A DNA stretch of 64,000 bases from Rheinheimera sp. SA_1. GTDB taxonomy: Bacteria; Pseudomonadota; Gammaproteobacteria; Enterobacterales; Alteromonadaceae. The notes beneath the pieces are model-generated. The model worked only from the letters and a program-made list of their open reading frames with translations, did not search any database and was not told the origin of the DNA. The translations under genes were made by a program, and so were the position numbers. The DNA lies in assembly GCF_001669775.1 (NCBI RefSeq), contig NZ_LXWK01000015.1, positions 930,001 through 994,000 on the forward strand. The letters are read 5' to 3'. Below are positions 1 through 7,548 of the stretch, piece after piece; within the stretch, counting starts at the first letter, position 1, and every line of letters begins with the position of its first letter.

Positions 1-1
1 T

Positions 2-508
2 ATCGGCGAAGTCGAGGTCCATGGGGCGGAAGTTTCCGGTCACTGGCAGAGCGCCAATGCCTGGCAAATGCATTGGTCAGGTGCTTATCAAAGTGGTGAA
101 AAAGCCAATGGTGATCCGTATTTAAGCATCAACCCCTGGTCGGCAGTGCTAGGTATCAGTCATCAGCTGGATGCTGTGTCGCTGCAGCTGAACTCCAGAT
201 TTGTGCAAGGCAAACGCCGCGAGGACGCAACTATGACCCAAGCCAATGGCACTGTGGTTCCTGCAAGTACTTATTTAAGCAACAGTGCTGCGGTGCTGGA
301 TTTGTCGCTGCAATGGTATATCAACCCGCAGCTGCAACTCACTGCCGGCGTGTTTAACCTGCTGGACAAACAATATTATCGCTGGGAGCGCATTCGCTTT
401 ATTAATCAAAGCCCTGGCGCGGTGCTAGGTGGCGTGCTCGGTAATGGAATCGAACGTTTTAGTGAACCTGGCCGTTATGCCAGGATCGGTCTGGCTTATA
501 CCTTTTAA
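2..508 (+). CDS. TonB-dependent haem/haemoglobin-type receptor, C-terminal part
   Basis: The reading frame is open from the left window edge, so the N-terminal plug and most of the barrel lie outside. The visible 168 residues are alternating beta-strands, including a strand-turn motif GVFNLLDKQYYRWE and the closing strand ARIGLAYTF, with the terminal aromatic typical of outer-membrane barrels. The pattern NLLDKxYYRWE ... RFSEPGRYARIG resembles the C-terminus of haemoglobin/haem receptors of the HutA/HmuR type. Substrate is therefore inferred from a short tail only; another TonB receptor class is possible. A strong intrinsic terminator follows about 130 bp downstream. Confidence 0.8.
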   Translation: MGEVEVHGAEVSGHWQSANAWQMHWSGAYQSGEKANGDPYLSINPWSAVLGISHQLDAVSLQLNSRFVQGKRREDATMTQANGTVVPASTYLSNSAAVLDLSLQWYINPQLQLTAGVFNLLDKQYYRWERIRFINQSPGAVLGGVLGNGIERFSEPGRYARIGLAYTF

Positions 509-635
509 CCGCCAAAAGTGCTGGTAACAGCACGATGTTGATTAATGTTAGATATTTGAAATTCATAAAGTTGTAGTGCGTAAGCTGTCGTAACCCTGTG
601 TGTAAGAGTCTGTCCTGCGTAGAGCTTTTTGCTCG

Positions 636-665
636 GCCACAGTCGTTTGACTGTGGCTTTTTTTT
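636..665 (+). terminator. Rho-independent terminator after the TonB receptor
   Basis: A 9-bp perfect stem (GCCACAGTC / GACTGTGGC) with a 4-nt GTTT loop is followed by eight T residues. It ends the receptor transcript about 130 bp after its stop codon. Confidence 0.9.
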
Positions 666-687
666 CGCCGACATTGACCAGCTCTTT

Positions 688-861
688 TTAATGCGTTGAC
701 TGCTGTTGCGGCCGCCCCGGCAACAACGCCAGACTTAACAGTAACAATAATGGCGTCACCACCAGTTGAATAAATGGATCTGCTTCAATCCGCAGATTCA
801 GCCATAAGATCAAGCCCCATTGCAACGCTAACGCCATCAGTTGGATATGAATTTGTTTCAT
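688..861 (-). CDS. 57-residue inner-membrane microprotein
   Basis: This frame starts at ATG 861 and ends with TAA at 688, giving MKQIHIQLMALALQWGLILW... and finishing QQQSTH. It is preceded by AAGGAG eight bases before the start, a good ribosome-binding site. The peptide has two hydrophobic segments: roughly residues 7-21, and residues 31-46 with a run of leucines. Between them lies a short polar stretch (NLRIEADP), so it is probably a double-spanning or hairpin membrane peptide. It is divergent from the GlxA-type regulator and shares its promoter region, so that regulator may control it. I do not recognise a family. Confidence 0.65.
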   Translation of the reverse strand: MKQIHIQLMALALQWGLILWLNLRIEADPFIQLVVTPLLLLLSLALLPGRPQQQSTH

Positions 862-945
862 CCTGAACTCCTTGCTCTATCTGCTTTCACTGGTTATGCC
901 TTTACATCTGCAGCCACTTTACAGCGCTGGCAAATTCACCTAAAG

Positions 946-982
946 TGTCAGTATTGACATTTAAAAGGTGATAATTGACATT
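946..982. promoter_or_regulatory. Repeated TGACA half-sites in the divergent promoter region
   Basis: TGTCA-gtat-TGACA forms an inverted repeat at 946-959. The nonamer ATTGACATT occurs twice, at 953-961 and 974-982, exactly 21 bp apart, which is two helical turns. The second copy abuts the regulator's start codon. This arrangement suits an AraC-family dimer acting as autorepressor. The TTGACA words could also serve as -35 hexamers, so the assignment is inference. Confidence 0.5.
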
Positions 983-1966
983 ATGATTCAGGTCAGCATT
1001 GTGCTTTATCCGGGGGTTGCCAGCGGTCAGGTTTGTGGTATCGCCGATTATTTTCGCTTTTGTAATGATTTAGCGCAGTTCCAGCAGCCGGATTTGAAAG
1101 CGCCGCTGTATCAGGTGCAATTGATGGATATCAGCAATCAGCGGCAACATCAGGCCGGCATGATGAAGTTCGAGTGCCAGCCGCTCGATTTCCAGCACAG
1201 CCAGCTGATAGTGATCCCAGGCAGTTATGCCCACAACAATATCGAATTAACGGCGGTAATGAGCCTGTTTAGCACAGCAAAGCAGCATTTTGCTGATGCC
1301 CATCAGCGCCAGATCCCGATTGCCGCCAGCTGTAATGGCAGTTTTGCGCTGGCCGCCACCGGTTTACTGGATGGTAAAGCCGCTACCACCTGTTGGTTTT
1401 TAGCGGAGTTTTTCCGTTATTATTTTCCGCAAGTGCAATTACAGGTTGACCATAAAGTGTCGGAGCAAACCGGTCTCTATACCGCAGGCGCCACTAATGC
1501 TTATATTCAGCTGTGTTTAGCCTTAACCCAGCTGCACCAGGGCGTGCGTTTCAGCCAGCAAATGGCGAAAATTATGCTGACCGATCCAAACTGCAGTTCA
1601 CAAACCCCTTATTTGACCTTGTCGCAAATGGCACCGCAACGCGATGATAAAATCCTGAAAATTCAGCAGTATTTACAGGACCACCTGGCGGAAAATATTG
1701 AACTGGCCCAAGTAGCCAGTCACTTTGCGATGACCCAGCGCACCTTGATCCGCCGCTTTAAACAAAGTACCGGCGATACGCCGATGGCTTATTTACAAAA
1801 ACAACGGATTGAAAAAGCCAAACAATTACTGGAAAGCAGCCAGTTGCCAATTGAGCAACTGCTGAATGTGGTGGGTTATGAGGATTTATCGTCATTTCGA
1901 AAACTATTTCAGCAATACACCAGCCTGACGCCAAAGGCCTATCGCGAGCGGTTTTATCTTACCTAA
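983..1966 (+). CDS. GlxA-type AraC-family transcriptional regulator (DJ-1/PfpI domain plus HTH)
   Basis: This 327-residue protein has an N-terminal DJ-1/PfpI-like domain (about 1-185, with the nucleophile-elbow segment AASCNGSFALA) and a C-terminal double helix-turn-helix of the AraC type (about 220-325: IELAQVASHFAMTQRTLIRRF ... TPKAYRERF). The combination defines the GlxA family of activators. I chose ATG 983 because the DJ-1 domain begins at once with VSIVLYPG; an in-frame GTG at 968 would add five residues. Ligand and targets are unknown. The likely targets are the divergent microprotein gene and itself. It converges on the solute-binding protein gene, with about 40 bp between the stops. 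Confidence 0.85.
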   Translation: MIQVSIVLYPGVASGQVCGIADYFRFCNDLAQFQQPDLKAPLYQVQLMDISNQRQHQAGMMKFECQPLDFQHSQLIVIPGSYAHNNIELTAVMSLFSTAKQHFADAHQRQIPIAASCNGSFALAATGLLDGKAATTCWFLAEFFRYYFPQVQLQVDHKVSEQTGLYTAGATNAYIQLCLALTQLHQGVRFSQQMAKIMLTDPNCSSQTPYLTLSQMAPQRDDKILKIQQYLQDHLAENIELAQVASHFAMTQRTLIRRFKQSTGDTPMAYLQKQRIEKAKQLLESSQLPIEQLLNVVGYEDLSSFRKLFQQYTSLTPKAYRERFYLT

Positions 1967-2006
1967 ACGATATCGAACCTGAACTTTGGGAGCTTCACTT
2001 GAACAA

Positions 2007-2810
2007 TTAACCCTGATCCGGGCATTTTTTAGCGGGCGCGACCCCAGAAACAAAACCATGCTGTGGGTAATAACGCACCGGTTGTTGTAGCTGTTGCTGC
2101 CAGTGCAAAGCCAGTTTTGCCGGCGCCGCACTTTTGCTCCACTGTTTATAAGCTTGTTGCATTTTTTGAATGGTTGCTGCTGAAGTGCCAGGTGATAACG
2201 CCAGATAATTTTCGGAGCAGCGCAGCGGCAAAGCGATAGTTAACGGCTGCAAATGACCGGCCTGCTTTAAATGCAACCCCACTTCTAAATCATTGGTCAG
2301 CCATAAATGCGCCCGGCCGTGCAACAACATCTGCAAAGCCTGCTGATAATCGCCCACTTCCTGCACATCAATGCCTTGCCGGCGCAGTTCAGCACTGAGC
2401 CAACCACCACGTAGACCCACCACCACTAGACGGCGATGCTGAATATCGGCCAGGCTTTGCAGTGGTTTGAATGAAGCATCTTTGGCATATAAGGCATGAT
2501 TGCGGGTCGACAGCGGGCCAATATAAACAAAGCCTTGCTGTTGTCGTTGTTTGGTTTTACCCAGGGTGAAAATCAGGACTTCCGGGTTTTTCAACGCAGT
2601 ATCAAAGGCGCGTGGCCACGGCATGATCTCAATTGGCAGTGGCGGAATTTGCGGCAATAACGCATGTACAACGTCCACCGACATCCCCACGACCTGACCG
2701 TCCTGCTTAAAGTTGTAGGGCATTTTTTCACTGCTGACCACCGTCAGTTCCGTGGCGCTGGCATACCTGAACAACATCAGCAAACAACAGCTGTAAAATA
2801 ACAGTCGCAT
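2007..2810 (-). CDS. Periplasmic solute-binding protein, SBP_bac_3-like
   Basis: This 267-residue protein begins with a signal peptide (MRLLFYSCCLLMLFRYASA) and continues TELTVVSSEKMPYNFKQDGQVVGMSVDVV, the standard opening of family-3 amino-acid-type binding proteins. A later segment, HRRLVVVGLRGGWLSAELRR, fits the second lobe. ATG 2810 was chosen because GGAG lies seven bases upstream and the signal peptide starts there; an in-frame ATG at 2840 would add ten unneeded residues. No permease or ATPase genes are adjacent, so it may be an orphan sensor-type binding protein. A Crp-type palindrome lies 94 bp upstream of the start. Confidence 0.75.
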   Translation of the reverse strand: MRLLFYSCCLLMLFRYASATELTVVSSEKMPYNFKQDGQVVGMSVDVVHALLPQIPPLPIEIMPWPRAFDTALKNPEVLIFTLGKTKQRQQQGFVYIGPLSTRNHALYAKDASFKPLQSLADIQHRRLVVVGLRGGWLSAELRRQGIDVQEVGDYQQALQMLLHGRAHLWLTNDLEVGLHLKQAGHLQPLTIALPLRCSENYLALSPGTSAATIQKMQQAYKQWSKSAAPAKLALHWQQQLQQPVRYYPQHGFVSGVAPAKKCPDQG

Positions 2811-2903
2811 AACAACTCCACGAAAAACACCAAGTTTCAATTTTGCGCCCTGTAACCCCGGCTGTCAAAATCTGCAGTCAGCATTCGAACATTCTGCAAG
2901 TTA

Positions 2904-2919
2904 TGTGAGCTATCGCACC
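2904..2919. promoter_or_regulatory. Crp/Fnr-type operator, copy 1
   Basis: TGTGA-gctatc-GCACC is followed by GAC. It fits the 5-6-5 layout shared by seven sites in this region. It lies 94 bp before the minus-strand solute-binding protein start (2810). Confidence 0.5.
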
Positions 2920-3015
2920 GACGAGAAATACCTAAACCTTGATCATGCCAGCTCGTTGGATTTTGCTGCAGGTCACGGCTAAACAGTCGCGATGAGCTAA
3001 ACAAGGAGCGGTTTA

Positions 3016-3303
3016 ATGCAACTATTATTTTTTGTGGTGCCGCCAAGCAAAATTGCTGCTGTGGGCGGTAGTGACGTACACAACTATTTACAATTATATA
3101 GTAAAAACAGGAACAGCCGCTGGATGTGGCAACAGTCATGGAACCCTGCTGTCCAGAATTGGCGCGGGTTGACGATCACAAAGCTGACACAAAGCACCGA
3201 TACAATTAGCAGACTAAAGAATTTGCCAAAACAAAAACTGCAGCTGGCGGTCGCTGCTGCAGATTTACAAATCAAGCTATTCTTTAACTGCCGACCGCAT
3301 TGA
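3016..3303 (+). CDS. Doubtful 95-residue hypothetical protein
   Basis: An ATG at 3016 is preceded by a very good Shine-Dalgarno sequence (AAGGAG, seven-base spacer). The peptide starts MQLLFFVVPPSKIAAVG and then becomes a basic sequence of mixed composition without recognisable domains. The ribosome-binding site is the only support. It may be a short peptide gene or a decayed fragment. A Crp-type site lies 112 bp upstream. Confidence 0.22.
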   Translation: MQLLFFVVPPSKIAAVGGSDVHNYLQLYSKNRNSRWMWQQSWNPAVQNWRGLTITKLTQSTDTISRLKNLPKQKLQLAVAAADLQIKLFFNCRPH

Positions 3304-3351
3304 CTGAACAGAGCTGTTTTGTTTTTTTACTGAACATCAACCGAGGTAGTT

Positions 3352-3573
3352 ATGGCGTCCACCCTTCCACAGCAACCAGATTCACCAAACCCTATCAGGC
3401 CACGTAAAATCCTCACTGCAGGATTTAACAGCCCGGTTCCTGAATGCACACTTCAGGTATCGAGCCATTTCACCAAAACCAGGCGACAGGAATTTGCCAA
3501 GGAACTGAATGTCAGCAAAGCAGGCCCGCTGGTACAGCGTTCCTGGTTTGACCGGATATTGGAAATTTTCTGA
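3352..3573 (+). CDS. 73-residue hypothetical protein
   Basis: The frame starts MASTLPQQPDSPNPIRP with GAGG five bases upstream of the ATG, and ends RSWFDRILEIF. It is proline-rich at the N-terminus and has no membrane segment or cysteine pattern suggesting a fold. It lies just before the convergent first Crp/Fnr gene and could be the first small gene of the stress cluster. I do not recognise a family; an overlapping minus-strand frame looks less protein-like. Confidence 0.35.
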   Translation: MASTLPQQPDSPNPIRPRKILTAGFNSPVPECTLQVSSHFTKTRRQEFAKELNVSKAGPLVQRSWFDRILEIF

Positions 3574-3640
3574 AGACCTGAAGCTGGCTGCATAAGTTGC
3601 AGCCAGCGACAACCCAACATGGATGATGTTTACAAAACTG

Positions 3641-4498
3641 CTAACCGGCGCTGCTAAATCTTGGCTGGATGTCATGCTGGATGGTGGTAATACTGTCATG
3701 AGAAGACGTAGTATGAGCATTGCTGGTGTGCGTCTCATCGGCTACGGCCATACTGGCATGCGTCGTTTTCACAGTTCGGCCTTTTTGATAGACCCAGGGC
3801 AATAGCCGTTCAGTTTCCGTTCTGACCACCGCATAACATTCGCAGCACAAGGTTTCAAGAAGTGGCCGATCCAAAATACGGATATGACCTCGACTGTATT
3901 CCATGACACCAAGACGTTGCAAACGACCAGCCGCGTCCGTGATCCCTTCCCGTCTGACCCCCAGCATGTTCGAGATCAATTCCTGCGTCATATGCAGTTG
4001 ATCACTCGGCAGTCGATCATTGGACAGTAACAACCAACGACACAGCTGCTGATCAATACTGTGATGGCGGTTACAAACCGCCGTCTGTGACATCTGGGTG
4101 ATTAAAGATTGGGTGTATCGCAACAACAAATGCAATAAAGCGCCGTGGCGGTTAAATTCATCTTTTAAACGCTGGCCATTCAGCCGGTAAGCATTACCGG
4201 CACATTGTACCACTGCAAGGCTGGTGGTACTTTCACCGCCCATAAACAACGACACGCCAACGACCCCATCATTACCGACCATCGCGATTTGCGCTGAAGC
4301 GCCGCTTTCCATCACATACAACAACGAAACGATGGCATCGGTAGGGAAATAGACATATTGTGAGGTATCCCCACAATCATATAAAACTTTACCTAGCGGT
4401 AAGTTAACCAATTCCAACAGCGGAAACAACCGCTGCTGCACATCCTGTGGAAACTCTCTAAGCAAGTGATTTTGTTCAAAAAAATCCTCTTTGACCAT
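3641..4498 (-). CDS. Crp/Fnr-family transcriptional regulator 1
   Basis: This 285-residue protein has an N-terminal cyclic-nucleotide-binding-type beta-roll (about 20-130: LPLGKVLYDCGDTSQYVYFP ... GNDGVVGVSLFMGG) and a winged helix with recognition segment SNMLGVRREGITDAAGRLQ at about 176-194. The phosphate-binding Arg-Ser/Thr signature of true cAMP receptors is not evident, so the ligand is unlikely to be cAMP. ATG 4498 was chosen for AGGGA upstream; an earlier ATG at 4543 would add 15 residues. After the winged helix there is an unusual Ser/Thr/His-rich tail of about 40 residues. It lies in tandem with a second, divergent paralogue. A palindromic site at 4572 lies 74 bp upstream. Confidence 0.87.
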   Translation of the reverse strand: MVKEDFFEQNHLLREFPQDVQQRLFPLLELVNLPLGKVLYDCGDTSQYVYFPTDAIVSLLYVMESGASAQIAMVGNDGVVGVSLFMGGESTTSLAVVQCAGNAYRLNGQRLKDEFNRHGALLHLLLRYTQSLITQMSQTAVCNRHHSIDQQLCRWLLLSNDRLPSDQLHMTQELISNMLGVRREGITDAAGRLQRLGVMEYSRGHIRILDRPLLETLCCECYAVVRTETERLLPWVYQKGRTVKTTHASMAVADETHTSNAHTTSSHDSITTIQHDIQPRFSSAG

Positions 4499-4571
4499 GT
4501 GAATTGTCCCTGATTGCCGAGCATCCTGCCGGTTGCAGAGCAATCAGTATATACAGATCCTCACATTTATA

Positions 4572-4587
4572 TGTGTGCCAACGCACA
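4572..4587. promoter_or_regulatory. Crp/Fnr-type operator, copy 2
   Basis: TGTGT-gccaac-GCACA is followed by GAC. It sits between the two Crp/Fnr genes, 74 bp before the start of regulator 1, and would suit autoregulation. A second small palindrome, CACAT-ttat-ATGTG, lies immediately to its left at 4562-4575. Confidence 0.55.
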
Positions 4588-4602
4588 GACGGACAAATAT
4601 AT

Positions 4603-5343
4603 TCAATTATTCTTAGGTAATGGTTGGCTAAACCCAAACTGATACCAGTGTTTTAGTTGCTGATAACAACAACAGGCTTCGGCTTCCAGCCCTTGCCGAT
4701 TCACCATTTTCATGGTGCCGCGATGGTAACTAATCAGCCCCAGCTGCTGTAAACGCCCGGCTGCAACTGTGATGCCGCTGCGCCTGACTCCGAGCATTGA
4801 TGCCAGAAAATCGTGGGTCAAAAATAACTCTTTGCTGTTAGTTCGGTCAGCAGTCATTAATAACCAGCGCGCCAATCTTGGTTGTAGCTGATGAAAGTGT
4901 ACACAAGCACTCAGCATCGCCGCCTGTGCCTGCTGCACCACCAGATAATGCTGCAGAATAGTCGCCAATGCCGGTACTTTACTAAGCACCAGTGGCAGTT
5001 GCGCTGCCGGTAGCTGTAACGCCAAACCACGGCCCTGCACTATCGCATCCACCGGCGCCCACGACACCCCAAGTATAGTACTCGCACCCAGCATGCCTTC
5101 ATGACCGATCAGCGCCAGCTCAAAGGGCAAATGCCCCGGCAGCTCCGCCACCAGCGATAACACCGCATTCACCGGCCAATATAGATGGCTGATTGGTTTC
5201 CCTGCCTGATAGAGCAACCGGCCGAGGCTGAGTTCAACCGGCATACAATATTGCAGCAACTGCTGACGTTGCCTTGGTGGCAACTTCGCCAGCAACTGAT
5301 TTGCGCCAGAGCCAAAGTCTGAACCTATGGTTGAACTCGACAT
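4603..5343 (-). CDS. Crp/Fnr-family transcriptional regulator 2
   Basis: The product has a beta-roll sensor domain (LSLGRLLYQAGKPISHLYWP ... LIGHEGMLGASTILG) and a winged helix with recognition segment ASMLGVRRSGITVAAGRLQ, almost identical to that of the neighbouring regulator 1. Both probably read the same DNA word. The start is uncertain. ATG 5343 (246 residues) is used here, but in-frame ATGs at 5373 and 5517 exist and none has a strong ribosome-binding site. The residues upstream of 5343 do not resemble the family. It is divergent from the CsbD-like gene, with a Crp-type palindrome between them. Confidence 0.82.
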   Translation of the reverse strand: MSSSTIGSDFGSGANQLLAKLPPRQRQQLLQYCMPVELSLGRLLYQAGKPISHLYWPVNAVLSLVAELPGHLPFELALIGHEGMLGASTILGVSWAPVDAIVQGRGLALQLPAAQLPLVLSKVPALATILQHYLVVQQAQAAMLSACVHFHQLQPRLARWLLMTADRTNSKELFLTHDFLASMLGVRRSGITVAAGRLQQLGLISYHRGTMKMVNRQGLEAEACCCYQQLKHWYQFGFSQPLPKNN

Positions 5344-5523
5344 AAAAGGTGCCCCGTTCGCCGCCAGCACCATGCTGGTTTGACGCGAGTATGCAACGCT
5401 GTTGCAGCCAATGTTGTGCGCGACCACACATAACTGGCTAATTGCCTGACGAAATTTATTTCCACCAAAATTTACTGCCACTGAGTGGTGTGAGATTAGC
5501 TTTGTACGATAAACCACCGGCTA

Positions 5524-5539
5524 TGAGCGGCGGCGCACC
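5524..5539. promoter_or_regulatory. Crp/Fnr-type operator, copy 3
   Basis: TGAGC-ggcggc-GCACC is followed by GAC. It lies 97 bp before the CsbD-like gene (5621) and also upstream of divergent regulator 2. The left arm deviates at one base from the consensus. Confidence 0.45.
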
Positions 5540-5620
5540 GACAGCCTGTGCCCGCTTCCCTAAGCTTGGATTTCGCCGCGGTTGCAAACTCGCAATTTCC
5601 GGTGCAAGCCAGAGGTCAAC

Positions 5621-6004
5621 ATGAACAAATTCAGTGATCAGAACAAGGCACCAACCGGCAAGCGAAAAGATAACAGTCATGACGATCAGGATGACAGCAG
5701 CAAGGCGCAGAAAAAGCTTGCCGTGGTCGCCGCTGACAAATCGGCCGACAAAGCCAGCAAAACCCAAACCCCAGTTGCGACCACTGCAATGAAAGCTGCT
5801 GACAGACCTGATGCTTTAAAAAGTAAATGGAAATCAAAGGTGAATGCGGCCAAATCAAATTGGGGCAAGCTGAGTTCCAGCGAACTGCTCAAATCCGAAG
5901 GTGATGCAAAGAACCTGGCCGAACTGGTTCATCTGCGTTATTCGATCAGCCTGGGTGACGCAAACAAACAGGTCAAACAGTTTTTAGATAAGTGCAATTG
6001 CTAA
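5621..6004 (+). CDS. CsbD-like stress protein with a long charged N-terminus
   Basis: This 127-residue protein has two parts. The first 65 residues are Lys/Asp/Ser/Ala-rich and probably disordered. The C-terminal 60 residues (KSKWKSKVNAAKSNWGKL ... LRYSISLGDANKQVKQFL) carry the WGKLT-like and YGIS-like elements of CsbD-family proteins, small helical stress proteins of unknown biochemical role. ATG 5621 was chosen because AGAGG precedes it by about six bases. Two cysteines end the protein (KCNC), which is unusual for this family. It is the first plus-strand gene of the stress cluster and has a Crp-type site 97 bp upstream. Confidence 0.72.
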   Translation: MNKFSDQNKAPTGKRKDNSHDDQDDSSKAQKKLAVVAADKSADKASKTQTPVATTAMKAADRPDALKSKWKSKVNAAKSNWGKLSSSELLKSEGDAKNLAELVHLRYSISLGDANKQVKQFLDKCNC

Positions 6005-6140
6005 GCACAGGGCATTTCAGTGCGCAATGGTCAGCATCATCAGCCGACGGCTCATAACCAGTAACAGACCAACAGTGGCAGTGTATTCAGTAGTACTGCC
6101 TTTTATAGCGGCGTCGCCGTTTCGATTTTGGAGAAATACT

Positions 6141-6974
6141 ATGAACAAAGATTATCGCCAGTTTATGCTCGCTTCCGCCGTGCTGTTAACCATGTCAGCA
6201 CCCAATGTATTTGCTGCGGACGCCACTTCTACCGCGGTGAATGATGCCCGTCAGGAAGCACAAATCTGGACTACCTACGCGTTGAATCCTTATCTTCGCG
6301 CCAACGATCTAAAAGTAGTGGTACAAAACGGCAAAGCCGTACTCACCGGTAAAGTCGATGAAAAGGTCAACAAAGAGCTGGCCAACGCTATCGCATTGGG
6401 TGTTTCCGGTATTACTGATGTCGACAATCAGATTGAAATCGCCGCCGACTACCGGCCGACCCTGCCAGGTGGCAGTTATGGCGAACGGATGGACGATGCC
6501 AACATCACAGCAGCCGTGAAATCAAAATTGTTATGGAGCAAAAATACCGACGGCTCCGACATTGATGTCAGTACCAAGATGGGCGTGGTCACCTTAACAG
6601 GTCCGGCCGATACCCAGGCGGATAAAGACGCCGCTGGCAAACTGGCTTTAAACACCCGGGGTGTTAGCAAAATCAACAATGAGTTGAAAGTCCGCGGCAA
6701 ACCGCTGACTGCCGCCGAACGCACCAAAATCGCCAAAGACAAAAATGCTGACGAAAGCCACAACATTTCTGATGGCTGGATCACCACCAAAGTGAAATCC
6801 ACTTATTTGTATTCCAGCAATGTGGCTGGTACTGACATTAACGTCAGCACCAATGCCGGCATTGTAACCCTGACCGGCAAAGTCGACAGCGGCGCGGAAC
6901 GTTCGCTGGCCATTGAGCTGGCGCAAAATATCCGCGGGGTAAAAAGCGTGAGCTCGAAGGCGCTGACCTTCTGA
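6141..6974 (+). CDS. Periplasmic protein with three BON domains (OsmY-like)
   Basis: The 277-residue protein starts at ATG 6141 (GGAG upstream) with a signal peptide ending SAPNVFAA. Three BON repeats follow at about 36-100, 119-185 and 209-277. Each has the pattern of short helix, then xxVxVxxxxGxVTLTGxVxS, then helix and xGVxxVxNxL. BON domains are thought to bind phospholipid surfaces, and OsmY, with two copies, protects against hyperosmotic stress. The three-domain form is longer than OsmY. Neighbours are all envelope or stress genes. I see no convincing Crp-type palindrome in front of it. Confidence 0.88.
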   Translation: MNKDYRQFMLASAVLLTMSAPNVFAADATSTAVNDARQEAQIWTTYALNPYLRANDLKVVVQNGKAVLTGKVDEKVNKELANAIALGVSGITDVDNQIEIAADYRPTLPGGSYGERMDDANITAAVKSKLLWSKNTDGSDIDVSTKMGVVTLTGPADTQADKDAAGKLALNTRGVSKINNELKVRGKPLTAAERTKIAKDKNADESHNISDGWITTKVKSTYLYSSNVAGTDINVSTNAGIVTLTGKVDSGAERSLAIELAQNIRGVKSVSSKALTF

Positions 6975-7017
6975 AAAATATTGATCACATGAACTATTAC
7001 AGGGGCTGAGCAAGTTC

Positions 7018-7054
7018 TGTTGACTTCGAAGGGGTGACCCTCCCGACGTCAACA
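7018..7054. other. Stem-loop between BON and DUF4398 genes
   Basis: TGTTGAC (7018-7024) pairs with GTCAACA (7048-7054), and after one mismatch TCG pairs with CGA. The loop contains GGGTGACCC, itself able to fold. No T-run follows, so it is not an ordinary intrinsic terminator. It could be a leader structure, a transcription-factor site or an mRNA-stability element. Confidence 0.4.
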
Positions 7055-7137
7055 GCGGCTGCAGCACCCTGGTTTTCGCGTGGCTGATTTACTGGCAAAC
7101 GGTGGCCATCTCCACCGTCCTATAAAGGAAGTTATTT

Positions 7138-7548
7138 ATGAAATCTCGTTTACAAACAGGACAATGGACTGTGGGTGCCACCAGCCGCTGGCTGATCATG
7201 ACCACAGTGCTTTGCAGTGTGATGGCCTGTAGTTCAGTACCGGCACCGGTCGCTGAATTAGCCGCCGCCGAGCAGGCAATTTTAACCGCCGAGCAGGCGC
7301 GGGTGAATACTTACGCGGCTTCCGAACTGGCGGAAGCCCGGAAAAAACTACAGGACGCACGTGCAGCTGTCGTACAAAAAGACATGCTGCAGGCCAGTCG
7401 TCTGGCACAACAATCAAAGTTAGACGCTGAATTAGCTTTAGCCCGCGCTGGCGCTGCTGAGGCCATTGCCGTCAATGACGAAATGAAAAAAAGTACTGAA
7501 ATCCTGCAACAGGAAATGTTACGCAATCAAAGCGGAGTCAAACCATGA
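7138..7548 (+). CDS. DUF4398-domain lipoprotein
   Basis: This 136-residue protein has a signal peptide with lipobox SVMAC, giving a predicted lipidated Cys31. An Ala/Glu/Gln-rich helical region follows (VAELAAAEQAILTAEQARV ... ELAEARKKLQDARAAVVQ) and is typical of DUF4398. Such proteins are commonly encoded directly before an OmpA-type protein, as here: the stop overlaps the next start in ATGA at 7545-7548, so translation is coupled. A probable role is as a periplasmic coiled-coil partner tethering outer membrane and peptidoglycan. Biochemical function is unknown. Confidence 0.82.
   Translation: MKSRLQTGQWTVGATSRWLIMTTVLCSVMACSSVPAPVAELAAAEQAILTAEQARVNTYAASELAEARKKLQDARAAVVQKDMLQASRLAQQSKLDAELALARAGAAEAIAVNDEMKKSTEILQQEMLRNQSGVKP

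Larger units (their letters stand above)
2841..3351. other. Gene-poor stretch of about 510 bp
   Basis: The stretch holds one Crp/Fnr-type palindrome (2904-2919) and one weakly supported small reading frame (3016-3303). I found no further gene, hairpin terminator or repeat. It separates the solute-binding protein gene from the stress cluster. Confidence 0.5.

Noticed and set aside
3382-3738. 118-residue minus-strand frame overlapping the 73-residue hypothetical gene and the end of regulator 1
   Set aside because: It overlaps a well-supported gene over about 100 bp, has no ribosome-binding site, and its composition does not resemble a folded protein.
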